Assembly: GCF_020379485.1 (NCBI RefSeq)
Contig: NC_063442.1
Coordinates: 10,627,509 to 10,691,508, forward strand
Origin: Brassica napus
Lineage: Eukaryota > Streptophyta > Magnoliopsida > Brassicales > Brassicaceae
Reading direction: 5' to 3'
DNA: 64,000 nucleotides
Shown: piece after piece, positions 24,197 through 36,393 of the stretch
Numbering within the stretch: the first letter of the stretch is position 1
How the letters are laid out: each line of letters opens with the position of its first letter
The notes under the pieces: generated by a model
Database searches by the model: none
What the model was told of the DNA's origin: nothing
What the model saw: only the letters and a program-made list of their open reading frames with translations
Position numbers and translations under genes: made by a program

Positions 24197-26885
24197 TTAA
24201 CGGGAAAATTGTCAAAAATGACTCAAAAGTTGATTTTGAATACAAAAGTATACCTTAAATTCAATCAAATGCAAAAGTAACCCAAAATGCTAGTGAAATT
24301 ACAACAACTTTCTTATGACTAAACAAAAAACATGTATTGAGTTTTACCATTATAACCCTCCGCGTGAGAAGACTTTGTAAGTCTTCTCGTTCAGTAGATC
24401 TTAAAAAAAAATTAAAATTTTTGTAAAAAATATTTTGATGGGAAAAAAATTGAAATAATGTAATAATAAACATTTCTAAATGATGTAAATTTATTTTTGC
24501 TAAAATTGAATTATTTTCAACATAGATGAGTGAAAGTAGATTAACTCATGATAGTCCTTGATTTAGGGTTTGGTAACATATGTTATAATATTGTTGGTAT
24601 ATTTAGGGTTAGATTTTGAAATCTTATCTTTTGTTTTTTAATTTTTTTGACCTATATGTGTTTAGTGATTATCTAATAACTTGATTTAAACACTTTTTAA
24701 GTATCTTAAAAGTTTAAGGAAGTGTTTGTTGTTTAGTTATTTGATTATAAGGTCTGAAAGACTCACAGAAGACTTCCTAAGAAGTCTTCTGACATATCCC
24801 ACCTAAATTTTAGAAGAATTTAGGTTTCCCGCCTAAATCGAAGTCTTCCAGAAGTCTTCTCATGTATTAGATCTTAAAAGTAATTAATAAATTTTATTAA
24901 AAAAATATTTTGATAGAGAAAAAAATCAAAATCATGTATTAATAAACATTTCTAAATGATGAAAATTTAGTTTTACTAAAATTAAATTTATTTTTAACAT
25001 AGATGAATGGATGTAGATTGAGTCATGATAGCCTTCGGTTTAGGGTTTCGTAACGTATGTTATAGTATTGTTGGTGTTTTTAGGGTTAGATTTTGAAATA
25101 TTTTTTTTTATTTTTTTTTAGCTTGACATATATGTGTTTAGTGACTATCTAATTACTTGATTTAAACATTTTCTAAGTTTCTTTTAAGTTTAAGGAAGTG
25201 TTTTTGCTTAGTTATTTGATTATTGGGTCTAGAAGACTTTGGTTAAGGGTTCAGTAACATATCTTATAGTATTATTTGTATTTAGAGTTTAATTTTAGAA
25301 TCTTAACTTTTAAAAAAAAAAATTAACCTACATGTGTTTAGTTTTATGTATATTAAACGCTTTCTAAGTTGATTTTAACTTTAATGAATTGGTTTTTGCT
25401 ATCTAGTTCGTTAGTTTATTATTTTATGGTTCGAAAAATTTCTAAAAGACTTCTTGGGAAGTCTTCTGACATATTCCCGCATAAGTTTTAGTAAAATTTT
25501 AGGTTTTCCGCCTGAAGCGAAGTCTTCCAGTAATCTTCTCATATATTTGATTTTAACGTCGAGAAAACTTCACAAGAAGTCTTCTTTTAGAAGACTTTCC
25601 AAGAAGTCTTTTGTATCAAAAATATTTAACATAATTGGAATTGTTGTCTCCATATATAAAGAAAATTTATACATTCTCTTTCTTCCTCTCAAATGGCTGC
25701 AACAAAAATATAATGTTTCTCACTCTAAAACTCGCCAACCTCTCCCTAATCTCTTTAAACATCTAAACACCAAACTTTAAATCTATTTCTCATTTTTTTT
25801 TATATCTTCTTACTAATTTATCTTCCTTTTGCATATTTTTCATTACATTGTTCTCATCTTTCACTCATTCAAAGGTAGATCTATAAATTTTGGATATGTA
25901 TTATTGTGTGTTTTATATATTAGATTCTAAAATGCTATAGATTCAACTTAATGTGATTGTTTTGTCTATTATTTAAGCATAAAATTATATTTTTGAAGTT
26001 TTTCTCTGTTTTGAAGCCATTTGAATGTTTTTGAATTTGCAGGTTTTTCAGATTTGAGACAGACTTTGAAAAACTTCTAAGAATACTCTCGGAAGACTTC
26101 TCAGAATACTTTAGGCAAGTCTTCTAATGCATTTTATGCTAAAGGACTTCCCACGAAATCTTTAGGAAGTCTTCTGAAGTCTTCTGCCCAAAGTGGTACA
26201 AATTTTGGATATGTATTTTGTGTTTGTTTATATATTAGATTCTAAAAAGGTATAGATTCAACCTAATTTGATTGTTTTGTTTATTATTTAAGCATAAAAA
26301 GTTATTATTGAAGCTTTCTCTGTTTTGAAGTCATTTGAATGTTTTTGAATATGCAGATTTTTCAGATCTGAGGCAGACTTTGAAAAATTTCTCAGAAGAC
26401 TCTTGGAAGACTTCTTGAGAAATCTTCTAATGTATTTTATGCAATAAGACTTCCCACGAAGTGTTCAGGAAGTCTTTTGGAGTCTTATGCCCAAAAATAA
26501 AATGACATAAATTTTGGATATGTATTTTGTGTGTTTTATATATTTGATTCTAAAAAGTTATAGATTCAACCTAATGTGATTGTTTTGTTTATTATTTAAG
26601 CATACATAATTTATTTTTGAAGTTTTTTCTGTTTTGAAGTCATTTGAATGCTTTTGAATATGCAGATTTATTGAGATCTGAGTCAGACTTTGGAAAACTT
26701 CTCAAGAAATTGTGGAAGACTCGTAGAAGACTCTTGGTAGACTCTTAGAAGACTCTTGAAAGACTCTCGGAAGACTCTTGGAAGACTTCTCTTCTAAAGA
26801 AGTCTTCTAATGTATTTTATGCTAGACGACTTCCCGCGAAATCTTAGGGAAGTCTTTTGAAGTCTTCTGCCCAAGGTGGTACAAA
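24197..26885. repeat. Complex direct-repeat region built on AGAAGTCTTC / GAAGACTTCT
   Basis: Left part: diverged units starting near 24400, 24875 and 25230 share TAGGGTTTNGTAAC.TATGTTATA.TATTGTTGG and GCCTAAAT.GAAGTCTTCCAGAAGTCTTCTC. The first repeat offset is about 476 bp and the third unit is shortened. Right part: three tandem units of about 310 bp (25891, 26206, 26515). Each begins TGGATATGTATT and contains ATGCAG followed by TCAGAT.TGAG.CAGACTTTG. A 13-bp microrepeat (AGAAGACTCTTGG type) lies at 26690-26790. The palindromic motifs can form hairpins. The left edge, GGGAAAATTGTCAAAAATGAC, looks like a MULE end, but I did not find its partner. No intact protein. Confidence 0.7.
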
Positions 26886-27284
26886 GGAATGATGTCAAGT
26901 GGAGTCCAAGCATATCTATGTTAAGGAATTATATCTAACTCCATGTGTAATAGTTTTGTTTACGGTCTGTTTTATGATTTGTATGTGTATTATTTTAGTT
27001 GCGAATTCTTTTGTAAACTTGAAGAGATGTTAATCAAAAGAATTGGTATATATATTCATGTTTTCCCCACATTATTGAAGTTATTGATACCACATACTAA
27101 GAATTTTTTTAAATCATTCTACCCACTCATAACAAAACATAATAACACAAAAAAATTTAAAAATTTTGTTTAAGAACCAAAAATATTAATTCGATCAAGA
27201 ATATAAATTTTATTTTTCTATGCGATATTTTTTAAATAATTTTCATATAAATTTACTATACGCAAAGCGTAAGTTTTATCCTAG
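26886..27284 (+). mobile_element. Helitron 3' terminus (27261-27284); start not found
   Basis: TACGC-aaa-GCGTA forms a hairpin ten bases before CTAG|T at 27281-27284, the standard Helitron 3' end on the plus strand. I did not find the matching TC start, so its extent to the left is unknown; it may include the direct repeats. Confidence 0.55.
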
Positions 27285-28403
27285 TTAGATCGAGCTGGTT
27301 AACCAATTTCTCTAAATAATCGAAGGTGCATATATCTATTTGCAAGTCTCTAAATAATCGTATTTTATTTTAGGAAAAAAAAGTAAATTAGATCTACAAA
27401 AAGGGGTTAGCAGTATTAGAGACAAAACATACAACATTATTGTTATCTATAAATTATATTATAAATTCTAGAACTGATATAAAAAAAAAAGACAATATAA
27501 GTTAATGATTTCATAATAGTGGTCACAGAATCTTATTAACAGGTTGAAGTATAAACTTCTGTTTTGATGAAAAACTTCTTGCATTATGTGCAGTAATAAT
27601 TTCTTTAAATTTAAATTATATTTTTTAAAATAATTATTATTTTAGATATTATTATTTTCTAACCAATATTTTAGTATAAATTTTGATTTAATAGAACATA
27701 AAATTAAGATAAAATAAAAAATATTTTATTTTAAATTATATTTAAGAATAGATATATATATATATATATTTAAAATTATAATCTTAGATAAATTTTTATC
27801 TATTTTTTTTGTATAAAAATATTAATTAACTTGTATAAAATTAATAAGATCAAAAGTTTTATAATTATCAACAAGTAAAACTAAAAAAAAATATTTCTTA
27901 TTTTTTAGATATATACGATTGAAAATTTAAAATTTGTTTTAAAAAAATTACAATTAAAATTTATATTTTTTTTAAATAGTAAAAAAAATTGAAAATCGTT
28001 TTTTAGTAATAAAATTGTATAATTCTAAAAAATTGAAATAAATAATATTTCAAAATTTGTAAAATATTAGTAAATTAATATTATTATATTACTTAATATC
28101 ATATTTGAATACACTTAATTTGATGATGATTTATAATTTACTATCGTATTAAAATTTTTTACCAAAAATATAAATAAACATTAAATGTAATTGTTCATGT
28201 CACATTTAGTTATCAGTCATATCGTCATTTTAATATGTTATGTCAGATTTATTTAGTGAAATTGATTGTAAAGAAGACATGTGACAAAATTAATTTGTAA
28301 ATAATGTCCATATTTATTTAAATATTTATTGAGAAGTTAAAGTCTAAGAATGTTCTTATCTCTTTATAAACTTCAAAGAAACAGACAAGAGTATGTTTTT
28401 AAA
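27285..28403. other. Very AT-rich spacer, nothing recognised
   Basis: No ORF, duplication or element end seen. Confidence 0.5.
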
Positions 28404-29423
28404 TCCCCTATATATTATTTGAGAAGCATTGCAACATTTTTTGTACCCACGTGTCATCACTAGAATGATTCTTAGAATCCTTAGAGAAATAGGTTGGTTC
28501 ATCTAAATATATAATAATCTTTTTATTAAACCACAATAAATACATTATTAATGTGCTTCATTATTTCCTTAGATAAGATTACGGAATTGTCTAATGTGGC
28601 TAAAGTATATATGACAATTAATTATTTTGTATAATAAAGATTTGATAAAAATAAGTGTGTATTATAATTATATTTGTTTAATTTTAAGCTATTAAAATAA
28701 ATTAAACAATCATAGTAACCATATAATAAAAATTAAAAAAATTATTTATATATATTATATTTTGAATTTTTAAAAACGAGTATAAATTACTGAAAACTGT
28801 TAAAAGTTTCATATTCAAATTTTGTGATCTATGATTTATAACTTTTATTATGACATGATACAAATAATTAAAAAAATAATATAAGTTGAAAGTCTCATTT
28901 AATAGGTATCAAAAATAAAAGATATATAAATATATGTATCATTTTAAATTAAGCTATATGCCACATAAAAATACTTAAATATCTTAATTTTGAAATTTAC
29001 TTTGAACATGTTTTTGATAAAAAATTTAAAAAAATATTGACAACTTAATTTTTTTAAATATTATAAATTACTTAAACCATTAATCCCACAGTGGAAATTT
29101 TGTTATCACTAATTTAGACTTTTTACTATAACAGAAACAAATAATAAAAAAATATGAGCAAAAAGCATCATCTAATATATATTAATATTAAAATATACCA
29201 TATATATGTTACTATCATTTAAATTTAATTATATATCGTATCAAATAGAAAATATTTTTTCGATTTATAAAATTTATTTATATGTTCGCACCAATTTATT
29301 TATATAAGTAGTAGATAATGACTTTTTAATTATTCAATATATGTTTATTATTTCATAATATGTTATAAACATATAATATATAAAATAATTTATATATATA
29401 ATGTTTATTCCGCGCTAACCTAG
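28404..29423 (+). mobile_element. Helitron (ATREP-like), 1020 bp
   Basis: Starts A|TCCCCTATATATTATTTGAGAAG and ends CTAG|T. The 5' end is the usual Helitron TATTATTTGAGAAG signature. A short GC-rich patch (CCGCGC) precedes the end but no strong hairpin. A diverged relative lies at 61186-62198. No coding capacity. Confidence 0.8.
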
Positions 29424-29799
29424 TGGCAATATAATTCCCAAAAACAGATTTCATTTCTTAACAATAATCAAAGCCGCTATTAATCCCAAAGTTAAAGCCT
29501 TAAAAGGGCTTTTATGAAAATAACTGCGAAACTGAAACGCAAATGTATAATGCGTTTCGCCTTATCTTATCTCATCGTCAAACGTTCTCATTAGAGACAG
29601 GCGCGCCAAGAGATTACGTCCACTTCCTCTGATTCTCCAAACCTTCAAGCTTCTTCCTTTTTTGGAAGAATTCAATTAATTATTTATTCTCTTTAACTAA
29701 ACAAATATTTTATCCAAACTATTGTCAAAGTCCATGCGATAGAATCATCTTCATCACCAATCATCATCACCTTTCTCTGTCTATACTTCTTCCTCTCTA
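29424..29799 (+). promoter_or_regulatory. Promoter and 5' UTR region of the DHNS gene
   Basis: Spacer between the Helitron end and the DHNS start codon. C/T-rich leader close to the ATG. No certain TATA box. Confidence 0.45.
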
Positions 29800-31744
29800 A
29801 TGGCTGACTCCAAGGAACTCGGCACCGCGAGCCGCCGTATCTCCGTCTTCACCAATCATCTCATCCCCTTGGAAACAATTCCAACTCGCGTTCACTCAGT
29901 GGAACTCTCTACTGCCTCGTCGATGAATGACAATTACCATAAGGTTCACGGTGAAGTGCCGACTCACCAAGTCGTTTGGAGAAAAGCTGATCTCGTCGGT
30001 GACGACGGAGAAACGAAAGAGTTCGTTGACATTATATATGAGAAAGCCGTCGGTGAAGATATTGCCAAGGTTTGTTAGTGTAACGTGTTCGACTAACTCT
30101 CTCTCTCTCTCTCTCTGGTGTGTGTGTTTCTTTCTTCTTCAGTTGAATAGTTGTTGGTTATGTAGATTACTATAAACCGTCCGGAGAGAAGAAACGCGTT
30201 CCGGCCTCAGACTGTGAAGGAGCTTATGCGTGCGTTTAACGACGCCAGAGACGATAGCTCTGTAGGAGTCATCATACTCACCGGCAAGGTAATTTAGTTA
30301 GTTATGAGCTTTCTCTAGCTTAGGCCCAATCCTGTGCATAGCGATAGTTGTCAAAGTTTGAATGGTAATTTGGCTCCAAAATGATTGAAAATATATATGT
30401 ATTTGATCATTTAGTTTTTTTTTCAAGTCACATAAATGTCAGGACCGACCCTAGGCTAAGAGCTTTTGTGTTGAGTCTTTAGAGTTTGATGAAAAAGAGT
30501 TCTTCTGTTTAGATTGTTGTAAGTGAAATGATTGTTCTGAATAGTTATGTTGATGGTTTAGGGAACGAAAGCGTTTTGCAGTGGTGGTGATCAAGCGTTG
30601 AGGACACCAGATGGTTATGCTGATCCCAATGATGTTGGTCGACTTAATGTCCTTGATCTCCAGGTATGTCTTTGATTTTCTATACTAAAATAAAAGCGCA
30701 GGTTATCTTAGTCTTAGTAGGATTAGTGTATTTATTCAACTTTGTTTCTTATCTTCATTCTCAGGTTCAAATCCGAAGACTGCCAAAACCAGTTATCGCA
30801 ATGGTAAGTAGATTCAAACAATTTCTTGTTTAGTCTATGCATCTTTTACTGATCTTGGTTGCGTGTTTCTTGTGATGACTAATTCAGGTTGCTGGTTATG
30901 CTGTTGGGGGAGGACATATCTTGCACATGGTCTGCGATCTAACCATTGCAGCTGATAATGCTATTTTCGGTCAGACGGGTCCTAAGGTTTTCCCTCTAGC
31001 CTCTTTTTTCAACTTTGAATGTGACAGTGAAGTAGGAGCAGAGTTTATACTAATCCTCATTGATCATTAAGTATCGATTTTCTGTCTGCAGGTTGGAAGT
31101 TTTGATGCTGGTTATGGAAGTTCAATCATGTCTCGTCTGGTAATAACTCGATACAACTAACTGACTAGTAGTACTACGATGCAACAAACACGGGCTGATC
31201 AAACTGTCTGAAAAAACAAAAACAGGTTGGTCCTAAAAAGGCACGAGAAATGTGGTTCATGACGAGATTCTACACAGCTTCGGAAGCAGATAAAATGGGA
31301 CTTATCAATACAGTTGTACCGGTAAAATTAATCAGTAGTGTTATCACAGATTCATAAATGCATAACTTACTTTCTTGTTTTGTTCATTCACTGAGACATG
31401 TTTTTGTATGTTCCAGCTAGAGGAATTGGAGAAAGAAACTGTAAAATGGTGCAGAGAAATCTTACGGAATAGCCCTACTGCAATCCGTGTTCTTAAGGCA
31501 GCACTCAATGCAGTCGATGATGGCCATGCTGGACTTCAGGTTCTAGCCTTTTCCACCAACTTGTTAAGCCACAAGTCAGTATTATTTCATTAATATACTT
31601 CTTTCCTAAACATTATTTGGTATACAGGGGCTAGGAGGTGATGCGACGCTCTTATTCTATGGAACCGAAGAAGGTATAGAAGGAAGAACAGCTTATATGC
31701 AACGTCGACCACCGAACTTCTCTAAATTTCCCCGGCGACCTTGA
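29800..31744 (+). CDS. 1,4-dihydroxy-2-naphthoyl-CoA synthase, peroxisomal (MenB-type)
   Basis: Nine in-frame exons: 29800-30069, 30166-30288, 30562-30663, 30765-30803, 30888-30986, 31092-31139, 31226-31321, 31417-31539, 31628-31744, giving 338 residues. It cyclises o-succinylbenzoyl-CoA to DHNA-CoA in phylloquinone (vitamin K1) synthesis. A PTS2 peroxisome signal, RISVFTNHL, sits at residues 13-21. The crotonase fold follows: CSGGDQALR with the oxyanion loop, [16 protein letters not shown], and the MenB-specific [17 protein letters not shown]. The C-terminal [13 protein letters not shown] is typical of the family. Length fits the Arabidopsis enzyme ECHID/NS (At1g60550, from memory). All motifs are intact. 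Confidence 0.95.
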
Positions 31745-32281
31745 ACTCACTTCTAAGCTCAGTTCAGGTGTTTTCATGTCAAACATTTGTCCTCATTTCA
31801 ATCAAATTCCTTTGTTTTGTTTGCCAAATTTATTCCAGACTTCAACTATTACACACAATGAATAATGATAATAATAATACTTTATCAGAGCTTTACTTGG
31901 ATTCATAGAAACGAGAAAAACATTCACGTTCCAAGTAAGAAATTATCATTACCACAAAACTTAAAAGCAAAATCCAGGTCCAAGAGATTCACTTAAGCCA
32001 TAAAAACTCAACACATTAACGGGGACTTGTGTTGGCAATAACACTGGTTTTGTAAACTTCAGGCATGTTACGGCCTCCGATTTTAGCTTAATATAGGCAA
32101 TGATATTAAGAAAATAGGAAACAGATTGAAGCAGACTTGGACAGCAACAAAAGTTTTGACCAAGCTAACAACAACAAAAAGATATCACACAGAGACAACA
32201 TAAACAAGAAGCTTAGTAGCTTAGAGTTACCGCACAAAAGAACATAAACATAGCCAAGCAAGAAAGAAAGATCCAACTTGT

Positions 32282-34170
32282 TCAACGATCTCCAAACCCA
32301 GAAGTTTGGTCCACAATGGCAGCCACAACGTCCTTAGACTCCTTCAAGAGCTTCACACTCTTCTTCAACTTCTCCCTCTTGCTAGCCACCGAGGGAGACT
32401 CCTCCATCATCCTCTCAACTCCTCCACCACCTCTAGGATCCACCATTTCCGCCACAATCTCCTTCTGAAACTGAGTGTTCACCAGATTCTTCACCGAGAA
32501 CTGAAGATAAAGAGCAAGATTATCCACAATCCTCCTCAAGACAATCGTCCAGTACGATGTGATCCTCATCTTCATGTCAAACGCCTGCTGCAGCAGATGA
32601 GCGTGGTACTTCCTCAGATGCGAGATCTTCACTTCCCCAAATCCAGCGAGAGAGAATTTCTCAGGTTTCTTCACATCGGTCAGCACAGCATGTATGAAGC
32701 TTTGCTGCGTAGCTGTCTTCTCTGTCCACGTCTTCATGTAGTCAGGGTTACATGTGTAATCAGTCAACTTCTCCATCTCAACCATCTCAGAAACTCTATT
32801 CACAGCCTGCTCCTTGGTCTTTGTGATTAGACTGCGACCAGCTCTTTTGATGGAAGACTGTATCTGTGGGAAGTTTTCAGAGTATTTGGAGAGTACTGAT
32901 ATGAGAACACCTTCAATGTAGTCCCATATCTTCCTGATGAACTCGACAGGCTTGGCATGTATGTCATCAACATGATGTGAGAGGATAGCCAAGAATGCTG
33001 ATCTTGGTATGAAGTTAGGCAGGCCAACGCATTTACATTCATCAAGAATCTTGATTTCATCCATCAAGAACTCATTAACCTCCTTTGGTGTTTCTTGCAG
33101 ATTGTCTGAGAAGTGGCTCAGCATTTCAGCCAAGCGAGCGGTGGAATGCATCTTTGGCTCGTCAGGGAACTCGGAGAAGTCTCCTTGGATAAGAATCTTT
33201 AAGAGACACTCTTTTGCTGAACCAATAATGTCCATCAGTGTCATCAAATGCTTCCCCAGTGGAAGCCATCACCATTGGCAGCTTGTTCAGCTCCAGAACA
33301 GCAGTTTCCATCTTCATGTTGATCTTTCTTACAATCTCAGGCAAACATCTACCGATCATTGTTGCTTGGATTAGCATTAGCTTCTGAGCTAAGACAGGGA
33401 TTCCCACAATGTCTTCATCAATCAAGCTTAGCATTGGATGAGTCCTGAAAAGCAACTCTTCTTGCATCCTAGCCTCTTCATACGTTTCCTCCCCAATCCG
33501 GTTTCTGACACAGACATAACCAAGTCCAATATTGACATCATCTGCTGTCACCTTCTGTAAGAGACCATCAGGAGCCATGTCTGCCTTTGTGACAACAGCC
33601 AGAGTCCTTTCCCCCGTTTTGTCCACTTGTCTAGACATGCGAATGGACTCACAGGTCGTGAAGTCAACGGTTGCTGACAGAACATTGAGGATTATGGATT
33701 CTTGAAGCTCAATGTACTTCATGATCATCCCGGAGATCTGCTCATAGATGTTGTCTGGCTGTCCGTTCACTGGAACACGCGTTATTCCTGGGAGATCAAC
33801 CATGGTAATGTCTGGAACACCAGCCTTCTTCACATGGAGAGTCAGGGGAGCGTCTGAAACCCCTTTACCAGAACCTGCAACACATGTCAAGTACTTATCA
33901 CAATCAAAACTTACTTTGGTTAAGTCTATCATACAACACTAAAGTTTCATCAGAAAACAAAACTAGTCTATCATAAAAATATATAATATCCCTTAAGGCC
34001 ATCTAAGAGCTTATAAACTCATACACACACACATATTGACATTAGTATTAAGTTACATGTGCATATGTAGTTTCAAGTACTTATCACAGTCAAGACTTAT
34101 CTAGGAGTTTACATACTCATACAACACATGTTGACACTAGTATTCAGTTATGTGTGCATATGTAGTTTCA

Positions 34171-34202
<32 letters not shown>

Positions 34203-34708
34203 CCTTACGTATAAGCAGCTAGCACGTTTTGAATTTGCATGTTTCAAACCAAAACATATTTAACAGTAAGGAAGGGAGAAAGACAGGACATACCAGCTAT
34301 CACATCAGTAGCAGCACATATAGCTTTAGAACAACTTTGTCACCATACTCTAGCCGGATCTCAGGCTCAGGACTTGAACTTTTTTGGAGCCTCATGACAA
34401 GAGGAACCCTAGTGCAGATTCCTTGCCCACGAGGCAAGCTGATGCCTGCCAGGGACTCAAGAACACTAGATTTTCCTGAGGACTGGTCTCCAACAACGAC
34501 AATTGTGGGAAGTTGGATCCCTTCTTTCATTACATTCAGGTTCCTCAGCCTGTCAACAGTGTCGAGCAAAGGCCTGATTCGGTCATTGTAAGAAGACACT
34601 ATCGGTGCTTCAATGGGAACAACAACATTTTTTGTCATCAGGATTTGTTTCGACGATAGCAAGAGATGAACTCTTTGACACAGCAGCATGCTTCTTACTA
34701 CTTTTCAT
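32282..34708 (-). pseudogene. Dynamin-related protein 4 (DRP4)-like, frameshifted
   Basis: Same two-exon layout as the intact copy at 42206-44541: exon 1 34708-34294, exon 2 33874-32282. Most of the GTPase ([17 protein letters not shown]), middle and GED regions survive with high similarity. Three breaks are visible against the paralogue. One extra base in the six-base run at 34628-34633 leads at once to a stop. A 22-base loss follows the EYGD.VV segment near 34330. One extra T near 33246 breaks the frame at STGEA. The +1 and -22 changes sum to -21, but the first stop comes before the second lesion. From the normal ATG only about 30 residues can be made. Either a young pseudogene, or sequencing errors in part. 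Confidence 0.85.
34171..34200. repeat. G30 homopolymer in the DRP4 pseudogene intron
   Basis: Thirty G in a row directly after TAGTTTCA, in the intron between 33875 and 34293. The intron also has a diverged duplication (CTCATAC.CAC...TGTGCATATGTAGTTTCA near 34020-34072 and 34110-34170), and the G run begins exactly at the end of the second copy. Confidence 0.9.
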
Positions 34709-34803
34709 TTTCAAGACACAAGAGACGAGTTGAAGAAGATGGAGACAGAAAAGATAGCTTAAAGGGTAGGTGTGAGTGAGATTATGTTTGGAGAAATGTA
34801 AAG

Positions 34804-34812
34804 ATATATATA
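34804..34812 (-). promoter_or_regulatory. TATA box of the DRP4 pseudogene
   Basis: Minus-strand TATATATAT about 100 bases upstream of the ATG. It matches the box of the intact paralogue at 44623-44631. The TAA target duplication of the adjacent Harbinger-like element overlaps it. Confidence 0.65.
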
Positions 34813-34813
34813 A

Positions 34814-36390
34814 GGGCAACATTATTGGTTCTACAAAATTTTGTCCTTAGAATAAATTAGTATTATTTTTTAGTTAGAGACAAATGCATAAGGACTTTTT
34901 TAATTTTGTTGATTATTGGTAGGACAAAAAAAAGTCCTTAGCATATTTTATAATATTTATTTGAGACAAACGTTTGATCAAAATGTGTTTGCTTCTTTTG
35001 TTTGGTGGGATGGATAAAATATGAGACAAACGTTTGATCAAAATATGTTTACTTCTTTTGTTATGACAGGGAACAAGATCATCTCAACAATGAAACGTGA
35101 AGCAGAAATAAGTAGAGTAAATCTTTGATTACAAACTATATAAAAAGGTAGTTTCTATGTTCTACGTGCAAGAGACTCCTCCTTGCACAATCAGAACAAC
35201 GATCACAAAATCAAATCCACATACCCGAAACCAAAAAAAAAAGATCAGAACAATTAAGAAAAAATCAGATAATGTTTGCCCCTGCATCCAGATTTGCCCA
35301 GCAAAATCAGCTCAACCACAATCTTTCCCTCTACGCCTGCAAGAATCAAGCAACAAGAACCCAGAAGAAAGTATTACAACTTGCACATATATAAGAAGAA
35401 AATAAATAAAACAAATTGTGGTTTGGCAAGAGAAACGTTATAAGCAAGAGAAAAAGAACATGAACTAGTTGTCAAGTGTCTGTCGAATTCTCTCGGGACT
35501 CCTACCATCTCACCCAGTAACATAGCAAAATAAATATGAACTGATTAAGCTAAAACCAAATTGGGAAAAACACAGAGCTTACAAACCCAATGAAGAAGAG
35601 GGGACAAAGTAAACTTTGTGGGTAACTCATTCAGGTGAACCATTGATCTGAATATCAAAGTAAACTTTGTGGGTAACTCCTTCTAAATCCTCTCCTACCT
35701 GATAAATCCCACAACGCAGAGAAACCCCAATTACAAAGTCTGACCACATCTTTACAAAACCAAAAAAATGCAAATGAGTTCAAGTTCAATGCTCACCCGA
35801 TCAGCAACCTTCTCATTGACCATGGGATCAGTAACATCAGTCAATTTAATCTGAGTTGCATTAGTGAAACCCAGAAATCGTAAGTAATGTAGCAAGCCCA
35901 GATCGATAAACTATAAGAAAAGTGAGGAGCAAGGATCAAAAGTTTTAACCTGGATGAGGGCAAGTGTGACGCAGTCATCGGAGACAGTCTCGAAGAGGCG
36001 GAGGAGAGACATCTCGTGATGTTGGAGGCTAGGATTCAGCCTCTGCCTGATGATAGGCGTCGAAGAAAGGGTCCAGAGAAGTAGCCTCTGCCTGAAGCTA
36101 TGGCTTCCCTTCTTCAGTTGCTGGGGATCATCGCGCCTTCCGCCATCGATCTTCAACTCTCTCTCTCTCTCTTCTCAAAGAGACAAGGCCCAAAGGGCAA
36201 CACGTGAATCATTTCTCAAACCAAAACGCTTCCACCATTCCCTTGCCGACACCTATCACCTAAGGACAAAAAAAAAATATGTTAGCCAACGACAAACCGC
36301 GTCCGTCCCAGCGAAATTATACAATTTTTATTTAAATAAAATCATATAAAGCCTAACGACTTCCTCTATCATACCCCGATAATGTTGCTC
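34814..36390. mobile_element. PIF/Harbinger-like element carrying host exon fragments, 1577 bp
   Basis: Ends GGGCAACATTATTGG (left) and GAGCAACATTATCGG (complement of right) are inverted repeats, with TAA at 34811-34813 and 36391-36393. Joining the flanks gives AAGATATATATAAGAGAGA, which aligns with AAGATATATATAGAGAGA in the intact DRP4 promoter (44620-44637). That paralogue is therefore a natural empty site. Inside are a 60-bp tandem repeat (34963 and 35023), a GTCCTTAG motif near both ends, and exon-like coding pieces at 35602-36156. No transposase is seen. Confidence 0.72.
35602..36156 (-). pseudogene. Captured exon fragments, cyclophilin-like in part
   Basis: Three pieces read on the minus strand. 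The first, 36156-35950, encodes LLRLFETVSDDCVTLALIQ and ends at a GT donor. The second, about 35861-35808, encodes IKLTDVTDPMVNEKVADR after an AG acceptor. The third, 35694-35623, encodes GVTHKVYFDIQINGSPE and then a stop. The VTHKVYFDI wording is the start of the cyclophilin (peptidyl-prolyl isomerase) domain; I do not recognise the source of the other two. The THKVYF segment is duplicated just downstream (35602-35623). Retained introns show capture from genomic DNA, not cDNA. Product unlikely to be functional. Confidence 0.45.
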
Positions 36391-36393
36391 TAA

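Noticed and set aside
24197..26885. CRISPR array or centromeric satellite
   Set aside because: Repeat units are long, diverged and unevenly spaced in plant nuclear DNA; neither CRISPR nor a uniform satellite fits.
34300..34633. Two compensating frameshifts (+1 and -22) leaving DRP4 functional
   Set aside because: The +1 frame reaches a stop within six codons, long before the -22 change, and a third break follows at 33246.
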